Source: Deltaproteobacteria bacterium
Lineage (GTDB): Bacteria; Desulfobacterota; Anaeroferrophillalia; Anaeroferrophillales; Tharpellaceae
Reading direction: 5' to 3'
DNA: 9,412 bases
Assembly (NCBI GenBank): GCA_013153415.1
Contig: JAADEO010000075.1
Coordinates: 1-9,412 of the forward strand
Below are positions 1 through 6,817 of the stretch, in pieces (the stretch's first letter is position 1; the number at the start of each line of letters is the position of its first letter). A program made the position numbers and the translations under genes. A model generated the notes under the pieces. It was not told the origin of the DNA, ran no database searches, and saw only the letters and a program-made list of their open reading frames with translations.

Positions 1-485
1 CGGTAGTCATCTCCCAGGTTTACCTCTGGAGCGTCGGTTTCGCGGCCCTTTTTCTCGGTCTTTTCACGCTCTTCTTCCGTTATTCATCCTCCGGGATCGC
101 CATGCGGGCGGTGGCCGACGACCAGCAGGCGGCGTTATCGATGGGGATCAGTGTCAAGAAGGTCTTCGCCATGGCCTGGTGCATCGCTTTCCTGGTGGCC
201 GGAGTTGGCGGGGTTTTTCTCGGTAATATCAATGTAGTCAACGTTTCACTCGGCTTTTTTGGACTCAAGGTCTTTCCGGCGGTTATTCTCGGTGGGCTCG
301 ACAGTATTCCCGGAGCGATTGTCGGGGGGTTGATCATCGGGGTCCTGGAAGCCTTGACCGGCGGGTATATCGATCCTATCGTCGGCGGGGGAACCAAGGA
401 GGTTATTCCCTTCGTGGTTCTGGTTATCATTCTGATGGTCAAACCCTACGGCTTCTTCGGTACCGAAGAGATCGAAAAGGTCTAG
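1..485 (+). CDS. livH: LivH-type branched-chain amino acid ABC transporter permease (3' part)
   Basis: This is the C-terminal 160 residues of an inner-membrane permease of the LivH family, which pairs with LivM to form the translocation pore for branched-chain or related amino acids. The reading frame is open from base 3, so the gene starts upstream of the window. The hallmark is the cytoplasmic coupling loop SGIAMRAVADD followed by QQAALSMGI (fragment residues 30-49), which docks on the ATPase subunits. Hydrophobic spans follow, including a glycine-rich stretch (VILGGLDSIPGAIVGGLIIG). The C-terminus (VKPYGFFGTEEIEKV) matches the usual LivH ending. livM starts 85 bp downstream on the same strand. 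Family assignment is firm; the substrate cannot be read from the permease. Confidence 0.93.
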   Translation, partial: VVISQVYLWSVGFAALFLGLFTLFFRYSSSGIAMRAVADDQQAALSMGISVKKVFAMAWCIAFLVAGVGGVFLGNINVVNVSLGFFGLKVFPAVILGGLDSIPGAIVGGLIIGVLEALTGGYIDPIVGGGTKEVIPFVVLVIILMVKPYGFFGTEEIEKV

Positions 486-570
486 ATCCCGGAGGTTGGT
501 CCCGGGTTGATATGGCAAAGGTATTTTTCTTAGTTGATTTTGAAGTTATTTACGAGGTCTTGAGGCTCTT

Positions 571-1623
571 ATGAGTGCACATATCTGTGGTGATTATAAA
601 ACCTCTTACAAAGAGGACATGGTTCTGTTTCAGACCCGGGCATCCAAATTCTGGATCGTGGTCTTTATGATCGCGCTCTACGTTCTGCCCCCCTTTCTCG
701 ACAACTATGTTCTCTATGTCTGTAATATGATCGGGATCGCGGTGATCGGGGCCCTGGGTCTTAACATCCTGACCGGCTTTACCGGGCAGATATCCTTGGG
801 GCATGGAGCTTTCCTGGGGATCGGGGCTTACGCCTCGGCCTATCTGGTGATGGACCTGGGGTTGCCCTTCTTTATCGCTCTGCCCTGCGCCGGGATCATT
901 ACCGCTCTCTTCGGCATGGTTTTCGGCATTCCCTCGCTACGACTCAAGGGACTCTACCTGGCGATTGCCACCCTGGCGGCCCAGTTCATCATCGAGTACC
1001 TGATGGTTCATCTCGAGGGGATCACCAACGGCGTACTCGGTAAAATGGTCGATTTCCCCTCCTGTTTCGGTTTCTCTTTCGATACCGACCTGAAATATTT
1101 CTATCTCGTCATCACCTTGGCGGTGATTGCCACAATGGCGTCCAAAAACATCGTTCGAACCCGGCCCGGGCGGGCTTTTATCGCCATCCGTGACCAGTAT
1201 ATTTCGGCCGAGGTCATGGGTGTCAATCTTTTCAAATACAAACTGATGGCTTTCGCTTTCAGTTCCTTTTTGGCCGGGATCGCTGGTTCTCTCTGGGCCC
1301 ATTACGTTACCATCATCACCCCGGAGCATTTCACCATCGGCGTCTCCATCGAGTATCTGGCGATGATCATCATCGGTGGCATGGGGCATATCATCGGTTC
1401 GATTTTCGGAGCCATTTTCATGGTTCTACTGCCGGAAATGCTGCGGGTTTTGAGTGGTGCTCTGAGTGGTCATTTCCCGATGATCGTCAATCTCTTCGCC
1501 GCTATCAAGGAGGGAGTTTTCGGTCTCATCATCATCGGTTTCCTAGTCTACGAGCCCGACGGCATGGCCCACCGCTGGCAGATGATCAAGGCCTACTGGA
1601 AACTCTGGCCCTTTTCCTATTGA
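571..1623 (+). CDS. livM: LivM-type branched-chain amino acid ABC transporter permease
   Basis: This is the second membrane subunit of the transporter (350 residues, normal length). It contains the LivM signature GLNILTGFTGQISLGHGAF at about residues 63-81. The coupling loop IAIRDQYISAEVMGV lies at 205-219, followed by the conserved segment AMIIIGGMGHIIGSIFGA at 264-281. Many hydrophobic spans are visible. The tail EPDGMAHRW...YWKLWPFSY is typical of the group found in Desulfobacterota. The start at 571 is preceded by GAGG at 562-565 with 5-nt spacing. An in-frame ATG at 619 has AAGAGG only 2 nt before it, which is too close, so the longer form is preferred, though its first 17 residues are not conserved-looking. 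It is co-oriented with livH and livK. Confidence 0.95.
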   Translation: MSAHICGDYKTSYKEDMVLFQTRASKFWIVVFMIALYVLPPFLDNYVLYVCNMIGIAVIGALGLNILTGFTGQISLGHGAFLGIGAYASAYLVMDLGLPFFIALPCAGIITALFGMVFGIPSLRLKGLYLAIATLAAQFIIEYLMVHLEGITNGVLGKMVDFPSCFGFSFDTDLKYFYLVITLAVIATMASKNIVRTRPGRAFIAIRDQYISAEVMGVNLFKYKLMAFAFSSFLAGIAGSLWAHYVTIITPEHFTIGVSIEYLAMIIIGGMGHIIGSIFGAIFMVLLPEMLRVLSGALSGHFPMIVNLFAAIKEGVFGLIIIGFLVYEPDGMAHRWQMIKAYWKLWPFSY

Positions 1624-1670
1624 CGAGGTCGGGGTGGCTGTGCAATTATACAAATATTGTTTTACGGGAA

Positions 1671-1691
1671 GGTTCTGCCCATACGAGAACC
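1671..1691 (+). other. Small inverted repeat in the livM-livK spacer
   Basis: GGTTCT (1671-1676) and AGAACC (1686-1691) can form a 6-bp stem with a 9-nt loop in the 103-bp gap before livK. An overlapping alternative pairs AAGGTT (1669-1674) with AACCTT (1695-1700). No T-run follows, so it is not a standard terminator. It could help tune the higher expression that binding proteins need, but a stem this short may be chance. Confidence 0.25.
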
Positions 1692-1726
1692 ATTAACCTT
1701 AGGTAAAAGGTAAAAGGAGAGAGAAG

Positions 1727-2917
1727 ATGAAGAGAATCAGTGTCTGGTTGGTAGCCGTAGCTTTGTTGCTATTCTGTACGGCCCCGGCGATGGCGGCAAA
1801 AACCATTAAGATCGGAGGGTTGTTCGATATTACCGGTGGTACCGGTTCGGTCGGCACGCCCTACGCTCAAGGGGTTCGCGACTATGTCCGTTTTCTGAAC
1901 GAAAACGGCGGCATCAACGGAATGAAGATCGATCTGCTCGATGTCGACTATGCTTACAAGATTCCCCAGGCCCTGGCCGCCTACAAGAAATTCAAAAATG
2001 AGAAAGTGGTTGCTATCCAGGGTTGGGGCACCGGCGATACCGAGGCCATGTCACCGCTGATCAAGAAAGACAAGATCCCCTATTTTTCCGCTTCCTATTC
2101 CGAGCACCTGACCGATCCCAAGGTTACCCCCTACAACTTCATGGTCGGTACCACCTACGCTGACCAGGCCCGTGTCGCCCTGAAATTCATCAAAGACACC
2201 TGGACCGACAAGAGCCGCAATCCGCGGGTCGCTTTCATCTATAATGATACCGGTTTCGGTCGTTCCCCGTTTTTTACCGTCAAGTTCCAGGGCCACCATT
2301 TCCCCGGCGCTGAAGATTACGCCAAAGAGATCGGCGTCGACGTGGTCGCCAAACCGATCATCGGTCTGCGTGCTCTCGATGCCACTCCGCAGCTGCTCAA
2401 CATGAAAAAAGCCGATCCCGATTTCGCCATCTGTCAGGAGACCTCGGTTATGGCGACCATCCTCAAGGATGCCAAGAAACTCAACCTGCGGACCAAGTTT
2501 TTCGCTCTGAACTGGGCCATGAGCGGCAAGATCGCTTCCCTGGCCGGCGACGCTGCTGAAGGCTGCTACTGGACCAACCCGTTCTGCATCTGGGAAGATA
2601 ATGAGCCGGGCGTCAAGGAAGCCAAGATGATCAGTGAGAAATACCATCCCGGCAAGAAACAGATCGTCAACTACTTCCAGGGTTTCACCGCCATGAAGGT
2701 CATGGCCGCCGCGATCAAGAACGTCAAAGGCGAGATCAACGGTGAAAAGATCAAAGACGCCCTCGAAAACCTCAAGAATTTCGATACCGGTGGTTTGACC
2801 GCCGTGCCGATCTCTTTCTCCAAGACCAGTCACAAGGGCTCCATGGGTCTGCGGATCTACCAGATCCAGAAGGGCAAATTCGTGCCGGTCAAGAAGGTTG
2901 TTCTCGATCGTAAATAA
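1727..2917 (+). CDS. livK: Periplasmic branched-chain amino acid-type substrate-binding protein
   Basis: This is the extracytoplasmic ligand-binding subunit (396 residues, type I periplasmic binding fold, Peripla_BP_6/LivK family) that delivers substrate to LivHM. A Sec signal peptide is clear: MKR, a hydrophobic core, then APAMA with likely cleavage after residue 23. C17 is preceded by Phe and does not form a lipobox, so a soluble periplasmic protein is expected. The mature protein opens with IKIGGLFDITGGTGSVG, typical of the family, and the first lobe contains YFSASYSEHLTDP (119-131), near the usual ligand-contact loop. Cysteines at 236, 280 and 287 could form a disulfide. The start is set by AAAAGGAG at 1712-1719, 7 nt before the ATG. 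The ligand is uncertain and need not be leucine, isoleucine or valine. Confidence 0.92.
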   Translation: MKRISVWLVAVALLLFCTAPAMAAKTIKIGGLFDITGGTGSVGTPYAQGVRDYVRFLNENGGINGMKIDLLDVDYAYKIPQALAAYKKFKNEKVVAIQGWGTGDTEAMSPLIKKDKIPYFSASYSEHLTDPKVTPYNFMVGTTYADQARVALKFIKDTWTDKSRNPRVAFIYNDTGFGRSPFFTVKFQGHHFPGAEDYAKEIGVDVVAKPIIGLRALDATPQLLNMKKADPDFAICQETSVMATILKDAKKLNLRTKFFALNWAMSGKIASLAGDAAEGCYWTNPFCIWEDNEPGVKEAKMISEKYHPGKKQIVNYFQGFTAMKVMAAAIKNVKGEINGEKIKDALENLKNFDTGGLTAVPISFSKTSHKGSMGLRIYQIQKGKFVPVKKVVLDRK

Positions 2918-2942
2918 AACTGTCTGATTTTTGTTTGTCGAA

Positions 2943-2974
2943 GAGGTGGCACCGTCCCCGTGCGGTGCCACCTC
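2943..2974 (+). terminator. 12-bp intercistronic hairpin after livK (attenuator or mRNA 3'-end stabiliser)
   Basis: GAGGTGGCACCG (2943-2954) and CGGTGCCACCTC (2963-2974) form a perfect 12-bp stem with an 8-nt loop, 25 bp after the livK stop codon. The bases after it (ATTTAC) are not a T-run, so full intrinsic termination is unlikely. A hairpin after a binding-protein gene usually blocks 3' decay or partly reduces downstream transcription. That would leave more LivK than LivF, which suits the biology. Confidence 0.6.
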
Positions 2975-3079
2975 ATTTACAGCGGCATATTGAGCTGGTG
3001 GCGGATCTGGCCGCCGCAGTCAGGCCTTGACCCGGGATATCCAGTATTTACCCGGCGGGCCCCGGTGGAGAGTTGCATA

Positions 3080-3880
3080 ATGGGTGTAATGCTCAGCGTA
3101 AATAATATCGAAGTAATCTATAATGAGGTTATCCTGGTTCTCAAGGGCATGTCCCTCGAGGTTCCGGAAGGCAAGATCGTAACCCTGCTCGGGGCCAACG
3201 GTGCCGGCAAGACCACGACCCTGAAAGCGATTTCCGGCCTGCTCAAGGCCGAAGAGGGAGAGGTTACCGACGGCAATATCGAATTCATGGGCGAAGTGAT
3301 CAATAAGAAGGAGGCTGAGGACATCGTCAAGGGCGGAATCTTCCAGGTGATGGAGGGCCGGCGCATTTTCAAGGATCTGACGGTCACCGAGAACCTGATC
3401 GTCGGAGCCCATGTCCGCAAGGATCGTGAAAACATCAAACGCGACATCGATATCGTTTTTTCCTATTTCCCCCGCCTCAAAGAGCGTCACAAACAGGTTG
3501 CCGGTTATATGAGCGGTGGTGAACAGCAGATGCTGGCTATCGGTCGGGCTCTGATGTCGAAGCCCAAACTGATGATGCTGGATGAACCTTCTCTGGGACT
3601 GGCGCCTCTGCTGGTAAAAGAGATTTTCGAAATAGTCATGCGCATCAACCAGGAGGAGGGCACCACCATCCTGCTGGTCGAACAGAACGCCAACCTGGCT
3701 CTTCAGGTGGCTGATTACGGTTATATCATGGAAGGCGGCCGGGTGGTCCTGGATGGCGAGTGCGAGATGCTGCGCAACAACCCCGATGTCAAGGAGTTCT
3801 ATCTCGGCCACTCCGAAGCCGGTAAAAAGAGCTTCAAAGATGTCAAGCATTACAAGCGGAGAAAACGCTGGCTGTCATAA
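3080..3880 (+). CDS. livF: LivF-type ABC transporter ATP-binding protein
   Basis: This cytoplasmic ATPase subunit powers the Liv transporter. From the chosen start it has 266 residues. Walker A is GANGAGKTT (38-46), the Q-loop glutamine is Q89, the signature is MSGGEQQ (144-150), and Walker B is LMMLDEP (164-170) followed by the D-loop SLGLA. The switch position reads VEQN (200-203), with glutamine replacing the usual histidine as is normal in LivF. The start at 3080 has GGAG at 3067-3070 with 9-nt spacing. The frame stays open upstream to a GTG in the loop of the preceding hairpin, but that segment (rich in Trp and Pro) is not LivF-like. The C-terminus carries an extra basic tail ending KHYKRRKRWLS, making it about 30 residues longer than E. 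coli LivF. The LivG partner lies outside the window. Confidence 0.94.
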   Translation: MGVMLSVNNIEVIYNEVILVLKGMSLEVPEGKIVTLLGANGAGKTTTLKAISGLLKAEEGEVTDGNIEFMGEVINKKEAEDIVKGGIFQVMEGRRIFKDLTVTENLIVGAHVRKDRENIKRDIDIVFSYFPRLKERHKQVAGYMSGGEQQMLAIGRALMSKPKLMMLDEPSLGLAPLLVKEIFEIVMRINQEEGTTILLVEQNANLALQVADYGYIMEGGRVVLDGECEMLRNNPDVKEFYLGHSEAGKKSFKDVKHYKRRKRWLS

Positions 3881-3953
3881 TCCGTTTAACTGACTTTGGT
3901 AATCAATGCGGGATTTTGCTTGGCCCGTTTTGCATAAATATGGAGTTGAGGCA

Positions 3954-5231
3954 ATGACGCAGGAAGAGAGAAACTCGGGATACTACCACGAGGAGCGGGA
4001 GACCGCCTCGGAGGAGGCCTGGCGGGCCTACCATGAGCGGCGCCTGAGGGGATTGGCTGAACATGCTTACCAGTTCGCTCCGGCCGTGACTGCCCTGTTT
4101 GATCGGGCCGGGGTCAAACCTCATGAGATCGATTCGCTGGAAGCGCTTCAGAAGCTCCCGGTAACTACGAAAACCGATCTTGCCCGGCTGCAGGCTGAGA
4201 ACCCGCCGTTTGGTGGTTTTCTGGCTGTACCCGTCAATCAGCTGAAAAGGATTTTCATGTCCCCGGGGCCGATCTATGATCCCCAAGGCAAATCCAACGG
4301 TTTCTGGGGCTGGAGTGAAGGCTTCTACGCCGCTGGTTTCCGGGCCGGGGACGTGGTCATCAATACCTTCGGTTACCAGATGACACCGGCGGGACTGATG
4401 TTCGAGGAATCGTTGCTCGATCTGAATTGTTGCGTGATTCCCACCGGGGTCGGCAACACCGAGACTCAGGTCAAGATCATGAAGGATCTCGGAGTCACCG
4501 GTTTCGTCGGCATGGCCAGTTTTCTGCGTAAGATCGGCCAGACGGCCCGGGCGGAAGGACTTGATCCCAGGCGGGATCTCTCTTTGGAAATCGGTTATGT
4601 AGCGGCAGAAATTCTGACGGATTCATTGCGTAATGAAGTGCAGGATATGTTCGGGATGCAGTTGCACCAGGGGTATGGCACCGCCGACTGTGGCTGCCTT
4701 GCCTACGAGTGCCGCGAAGCCGCCGGGATGCATTTTACCGCCAACGCCTACATTGAGATTCTTGATCCGCGGACCAGAGAGGTGATGGGGCCGGGTGAAC
4801 CCGGAGAGGTCGTGGTCACCCTTTTCAATACGACTTATCCCCTGATCCGTTTCGCTACTGGTGATCTTTCCGCCTATACCATAGAGCCTTGCGCCTGCGG
4901 CCGTACGGCTCCGCGCCTGACTCGGATCATGGGGCGGGTCGACCAGGTCACCAAAGTCAAGGGGATGTTCGTGCATCCCCAGCAGGCCCAGGGGGTGATC
5001 GCCAAGTTCCCGGGGGTGGCGAAATTTCAGATTGTCGTCACCCGGGAGAATGAGGTCGACCGGATGCTATTCAAGCTCGAGATGGCCGAGACGCCGGGAG
5101 CCGGTTTTATCGAAGAGATCAGTCAGGCGATTCAGGATGGCATCAAATTGCGGCCTGAGCTTGAGATCGTTGCCCCCGGCACTATTGGCGAAGGGGCTGA
5201 ATTAATTGTCGACGAACGTACCTGGGAGTAA
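3954..5231 (+). CDS. Phenylacetate-CoA ligase-like (PaaK family) protein with divergent ATP motifs
   Basis: This 425-residue protein is PaaK-like in length and layout. PaaK enzymes make aryl-acetyl-CoA from the acid, ATP and CoA. Recognisable parts are YGTADCG (241-247, motif A5), YPLIRFATGD (295-304, motif A7), EPCACGRTAPR (311-321), IMGRVDQVTKVKG (325-337, hinge/A8) and the small C-terminal domain. Two expected elements are missing. The Ser/Thr/Gly-rich phosphate loop is replaced by SPGPIYDP (103-110). The C-terminal lysine-bearing segment (EGKAKRV in PaaK) reads EGAELIVDER (413-422). The protein may therefore bind ligand without normal adenylation, or use another chemistry. The start at 3954 has GGAG at 3942-3945 with 8-nt spacing; an in-frame ATG at 3906 lacks a good site. 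The gene lies 73 bp after livF and 66 bp before the CBS gene, so it is probably in the same operon. Confidence 0.8.
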   Translation: MTQEERNSGYYHEERETASEEAWRAYHERRLRGLAEHAYQFAPAVTALFDRAGVKPHEIDSLEALQKLPVTTKTDLARLQAENPPFGGFLAVPVNQLKRIFMSPGPIYDPQGKSNGFWGWSEGFYAAGFRAGDVVINTFGYQMTPAGLMFEESLLDLNCCVIPTGVGNTETQVKIMKDLGVTGFVGMASFLRKIGQTARAEGLDPRRDLSLEIGYVAAEILTDSLRNEVQDMFGMQLHQGYGTADCGCLAYECREAAGMHFTANAYIEILDPRTREVMGPGEPGEVVVTLFNTTYPLIRFATGDLSAYTIEPCACGRTAPRLTRIMGRVDQVTKVKGMFVHPQQAQGVIAKFPGVAKFQIVVTRENEVDRMLFKLEMAETPGAGFIEEISQAIQDGIKLRPELEIVAPGTIGEGAELIVDERTWE

Positions 5232-5271
5232 GAGAGTAGAATAAGCGGTTTTATCTTTCCTGCTATCTCGT

Positions 5272-5283
5272 GGAAACGTTTCC
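5272..5283. promoter_or_regulatory. 12-bp perfect palindrome before the CBS-ACT gene
   Basis: GGAAACGTTTCC is a perfect 12-bp palindrome with the central CG typical of LacI-family operators. It ends 2 bp before the ribosome binding site AAGGAG (5286-5291). A possible -10 (TAGAAT, 5237-5242) lies upstream but lacks a recognisable -35. It could be an operator for an internal promoter or a short RNA hairpin affecting translation; chance cannot be excluded. Confidence 0.3.
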
Positions 5284-5297
5284 GGAAGGAGAAAGAG

Positions 5298-5954
5298 ATG
5301 TTTGTAAAATACTGGATGAAGACCGACCCGATTACCGTATCTCCGGATACCCTGGTGATTGATGCCAAGAAGATCATGAAGAACAATAATATCCGGCGCC
5401 TGCCGGTGATGCGGGGGGATAAGCTGGTTGGTATCGTCACGCTCTCCGGATTGCGTGAGGCCCAGCCATCCAAGGCTACGACCCTGAGTATTCATGAGCT
5501 CAACTACCTGTTGGCCAAGATGACGATCGAAGAGATCATGACCCGTGATGTGGTCACCTGTCCTCCGGACATGACTATGGAAAAGGCCGCTTTGCTTGGG
5601 ACCAAGCACCGGGTCGGGGCCCTGCCCGTGGTGGAGAACGGCAAGTTGGTGGGGATCATTACTGAATCGGATATCTACCGGGCCTTTCTCCATATGTTGG
5701 GAGCGACCCACAAGAGCTCCATCCGTTTCACCCTGGACAATTTCCCTCAGGATCAGGATGAGATTATCAAGGTGATTGAGACTCTGGACAGCCTTAATGG
5801 TATCCTGGTGAGCCTGACCCTGGTCGATGATATTCCCATCAAGGGGCGTCGGGAACTGGTCTTTCGGGTCAAGGATGTCGACAGCGAGGAACTCAAGAAG
5901 AGGCTGGAAGGTCATGGGTACGTGGTTTCCAATGTCTCGGCAATTGATGATTGA
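5298..5954 (+). CDS. CBS-pair protein with C-terminal ACT-like domain (AcuB-like)
   Basis: This is a 218-residue soluble protein. The first CBS motif spans about 1-57 (WMKTDPITVSPDT, NIRRLPVMRGDKLVGIVT). The second spans about 76-133 (EIMTRDVVTCPPD, VGALPVVENGKLVGIITESD). An ACT-like fold follows from about 140 to 218 (SIRFTLDN, NGILVSLTLVDD, RRELVFRVKDVD). CBS pairs usually bind adenosine nucleotides and ACT domains small ligands such as amino acids, so a sensory or regulatory role is plausible. The ribose-contacting aspartate is present in CBS2 (TESD, D125), but CBS1 has glycine there (TLSG, G51), hinting that only one site is canonical. The start has AAGGAG at 5286-5291 with 6-nt spacing. 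It is the last gene before the terminator and belongs with the liv genes by position. The molecular target is unknown. Confidence 0.88.
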   Translation: MFVKYWMKTDPITVSPDTLVIDAKKIMKNNNIRRLPVMRGDKLVGIVTLSGLREAQPSKATTLSIHELNYLLAKMTIEEIMTRDVVTCPPDMTMEKAALLGTKHRVGALPVVENGKLVGIITESDIYRAFLHMLGATHKSSIRFTLDNFPQDQDEIIKVIETLDSLNGILVSLTLVDDIPIKGRRELVFRVKDVDSEELKKRLEGHGYVVSNVSAIDD

Positions 5955-5983
5955 CCGTTGTCCTGATCAATTCTGTCAATGGC

Positions 5984-6024
5984 AAAAAGGCCGTATCCCG
6001 TTACCGGGATACGGCCTTTTTTTT
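5984..6024 (+). terminator. Strong intrinsic terminator, likely bidirectional
   Basis: GGCCGTATCCCG (5989-6000) and CGGGATACGGCC (6005-6016) form a perfect 12-bp stem with loop TTAC. It extends to 17 bp through AAAAA/TTTTT pairing and is followed by eight Ts (6017-6024). It lies 30 bp after the CBS gene and ends the liv operon. On the other strand five Ts follow the stem, so it can also stop transcription of the convergent SH3 gene, which ends at 6086. Confidence 0.93.
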
Positions 6025-6085
6025 ACACAAATTTCCAGAATTTCCAGCTGCGGTCGCTTCTTCTATTGTCAATGGGACCCTTTTG

Positions 6086-6796
6086 CTAGCTGAAAGTGAG
6101 CCCACCCTTTTTCTTTTTTCGGTTCCTGAAGACCTCGAGCAGGATGCCGATAAAAAAACCGACCAGCAGGACCCCGCCACCGGAAAGGAACCACTTGATC
6201 TTGTAAGCCGTTCGTAATTTGTCGCACTCCGCCATCAGCAGATCTTCGTGTTCTTTGCGGGTCTGGTTTTCAGCGGCAAGTTTCTGGTATTTGTCTTTCA
6301 GAGCAAGAAAATCAGCCGATTCCTCAAGCAGGGTCTTGTACTTTTTTTCGACCTTCCTGAGTTTGGCACGCAGTTCCTTGACCTCGCGCAGCAGGGCCGT
6401 ATTGCCTTTGCGATACTCTTTGTTGGTTTCCGTCAGTGAGGCGATACGGGCTTTGTTGTTCTGTTCCAGGGTGGCGATGCGGGCCTGAGCCCGAGCCAGC
6501 CGCTTGGCGGCCGGCTCGGTTGCGGTCAGAAAACGTTTCTGAATCCACCCCTCACGGTTTTTACCATAACGGATATGTACCCAGTCATCCTTGACGTCAC
6601 CTAGCAGGGTGACCTGGTCGCCGGTTTTCAGCGGGGTCAGCAATTTGTATTCAGTTCCGGCTCCGGCCCGGGCGTAGACCCGGATGCGGTCCGAGATGTA
6701 ACGAGTGCCGGTTTCTTCGGCCCGGCTGCCGGCGGTAAAGACAAACAGCATGGCCAGAATGAACGGCAGCAATAAAGATGATTTTTTCAAACTCAT
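6086..6796 (-). CDS. SH3-domain, coiled-coil, membrane-anchored protein (TIGR04211/YgiM-like)
   Basis: This is a 236-residue envelope protein. A signal peptide or N-terminal hydrophobic segment covers 1-26 (SLKKSSLLL... ending SRA). A bacterial SH3 domain covers about 31-92 (RYISDRIRVYARAGAGTEYK, LKTGDQVTLLGD, WVHIRY, GWIQKRFL). A long charged coiled coil runs from about 95 to 198. One membrane span follows at about 203-222, with a short basic tail (RNRKKKK). The order matches the SH3-and-anchor family that includes E. coli YgiM. The SH3 part should lie in the periplasm, where such domains often contact peptidoglycan; the precise role is unknown. The start has AGGGA at 6803-6807 with 6-nt spacing. 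It lies 21 bp downstream of the nudix gene, so the two are probably co-transcribed. Confidence 0.87.
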   Translation of the reverse strand: MSLKKSSLLLPFILAMLFVFTAGSRAEETGTRYISDRIRVYARAGAGTEYKLLTPLKTGDQVTLLGDVKDDWVHIRYGKNREGWIQKRFLTATEPAAKRLARAQARIATLEQNNKARIASLTETNKEYRKGNTALLREVKELRAKLRKVEKKYKTLLEESADFLALKDKYQKLAAENQTRKEHEDLLMAECDKLRTAYKIKWFLSGGGVLLVGFFIGILLEVFRNRKKKKGGLTFS

Positions 6797-6817
6797 GATC
6801 TTTCCCTGAATTTTAGG

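Noticed and set aside
512..574. A 20-codon open frame (starting MAKVFFLVDF) whose stop overlaps the livM start as ATGA.
   Set aside because: Its only ribosome-site candidate (GGAGG at 491-495) is 16 nt away, the peptide has no recognisable feature, and such short frames occur by chance. The ATGA overlap would allow translational coupling, but nothing else supports it.
1647..1652. TATACA as a -10 box for a livK promoter.
   Set aside because: No -35-like sequence lies 16 to 18 bp upstream.
2051..2971. Long minus-strand open frame of 306 codons opposite livK.
   Set aside because: It mirrors the livK codon pattern, its product is rich in Asp, Gly and His without any known domain, and livK itself is certain.
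3027..3050. TTGACC with TATTTA as a possible internal promoter before livF.
   Set aside because: The spacing is only 12 bp, too short for a sigma70 promoter.
2960..3079. In-frame upstream extension of livF from a GTG at 2960.
   Set aside because: The extra 40 residues are unlike LivF and begin inside the hairpin loop, and the ATG at 3080 has a proper GGAG site.
3020..3850. Long minus-strand open frame of 276 codons opposite livF.
   Set aside because: Antisense shadow of a certain ABC ATPase gene with no family features of its own.
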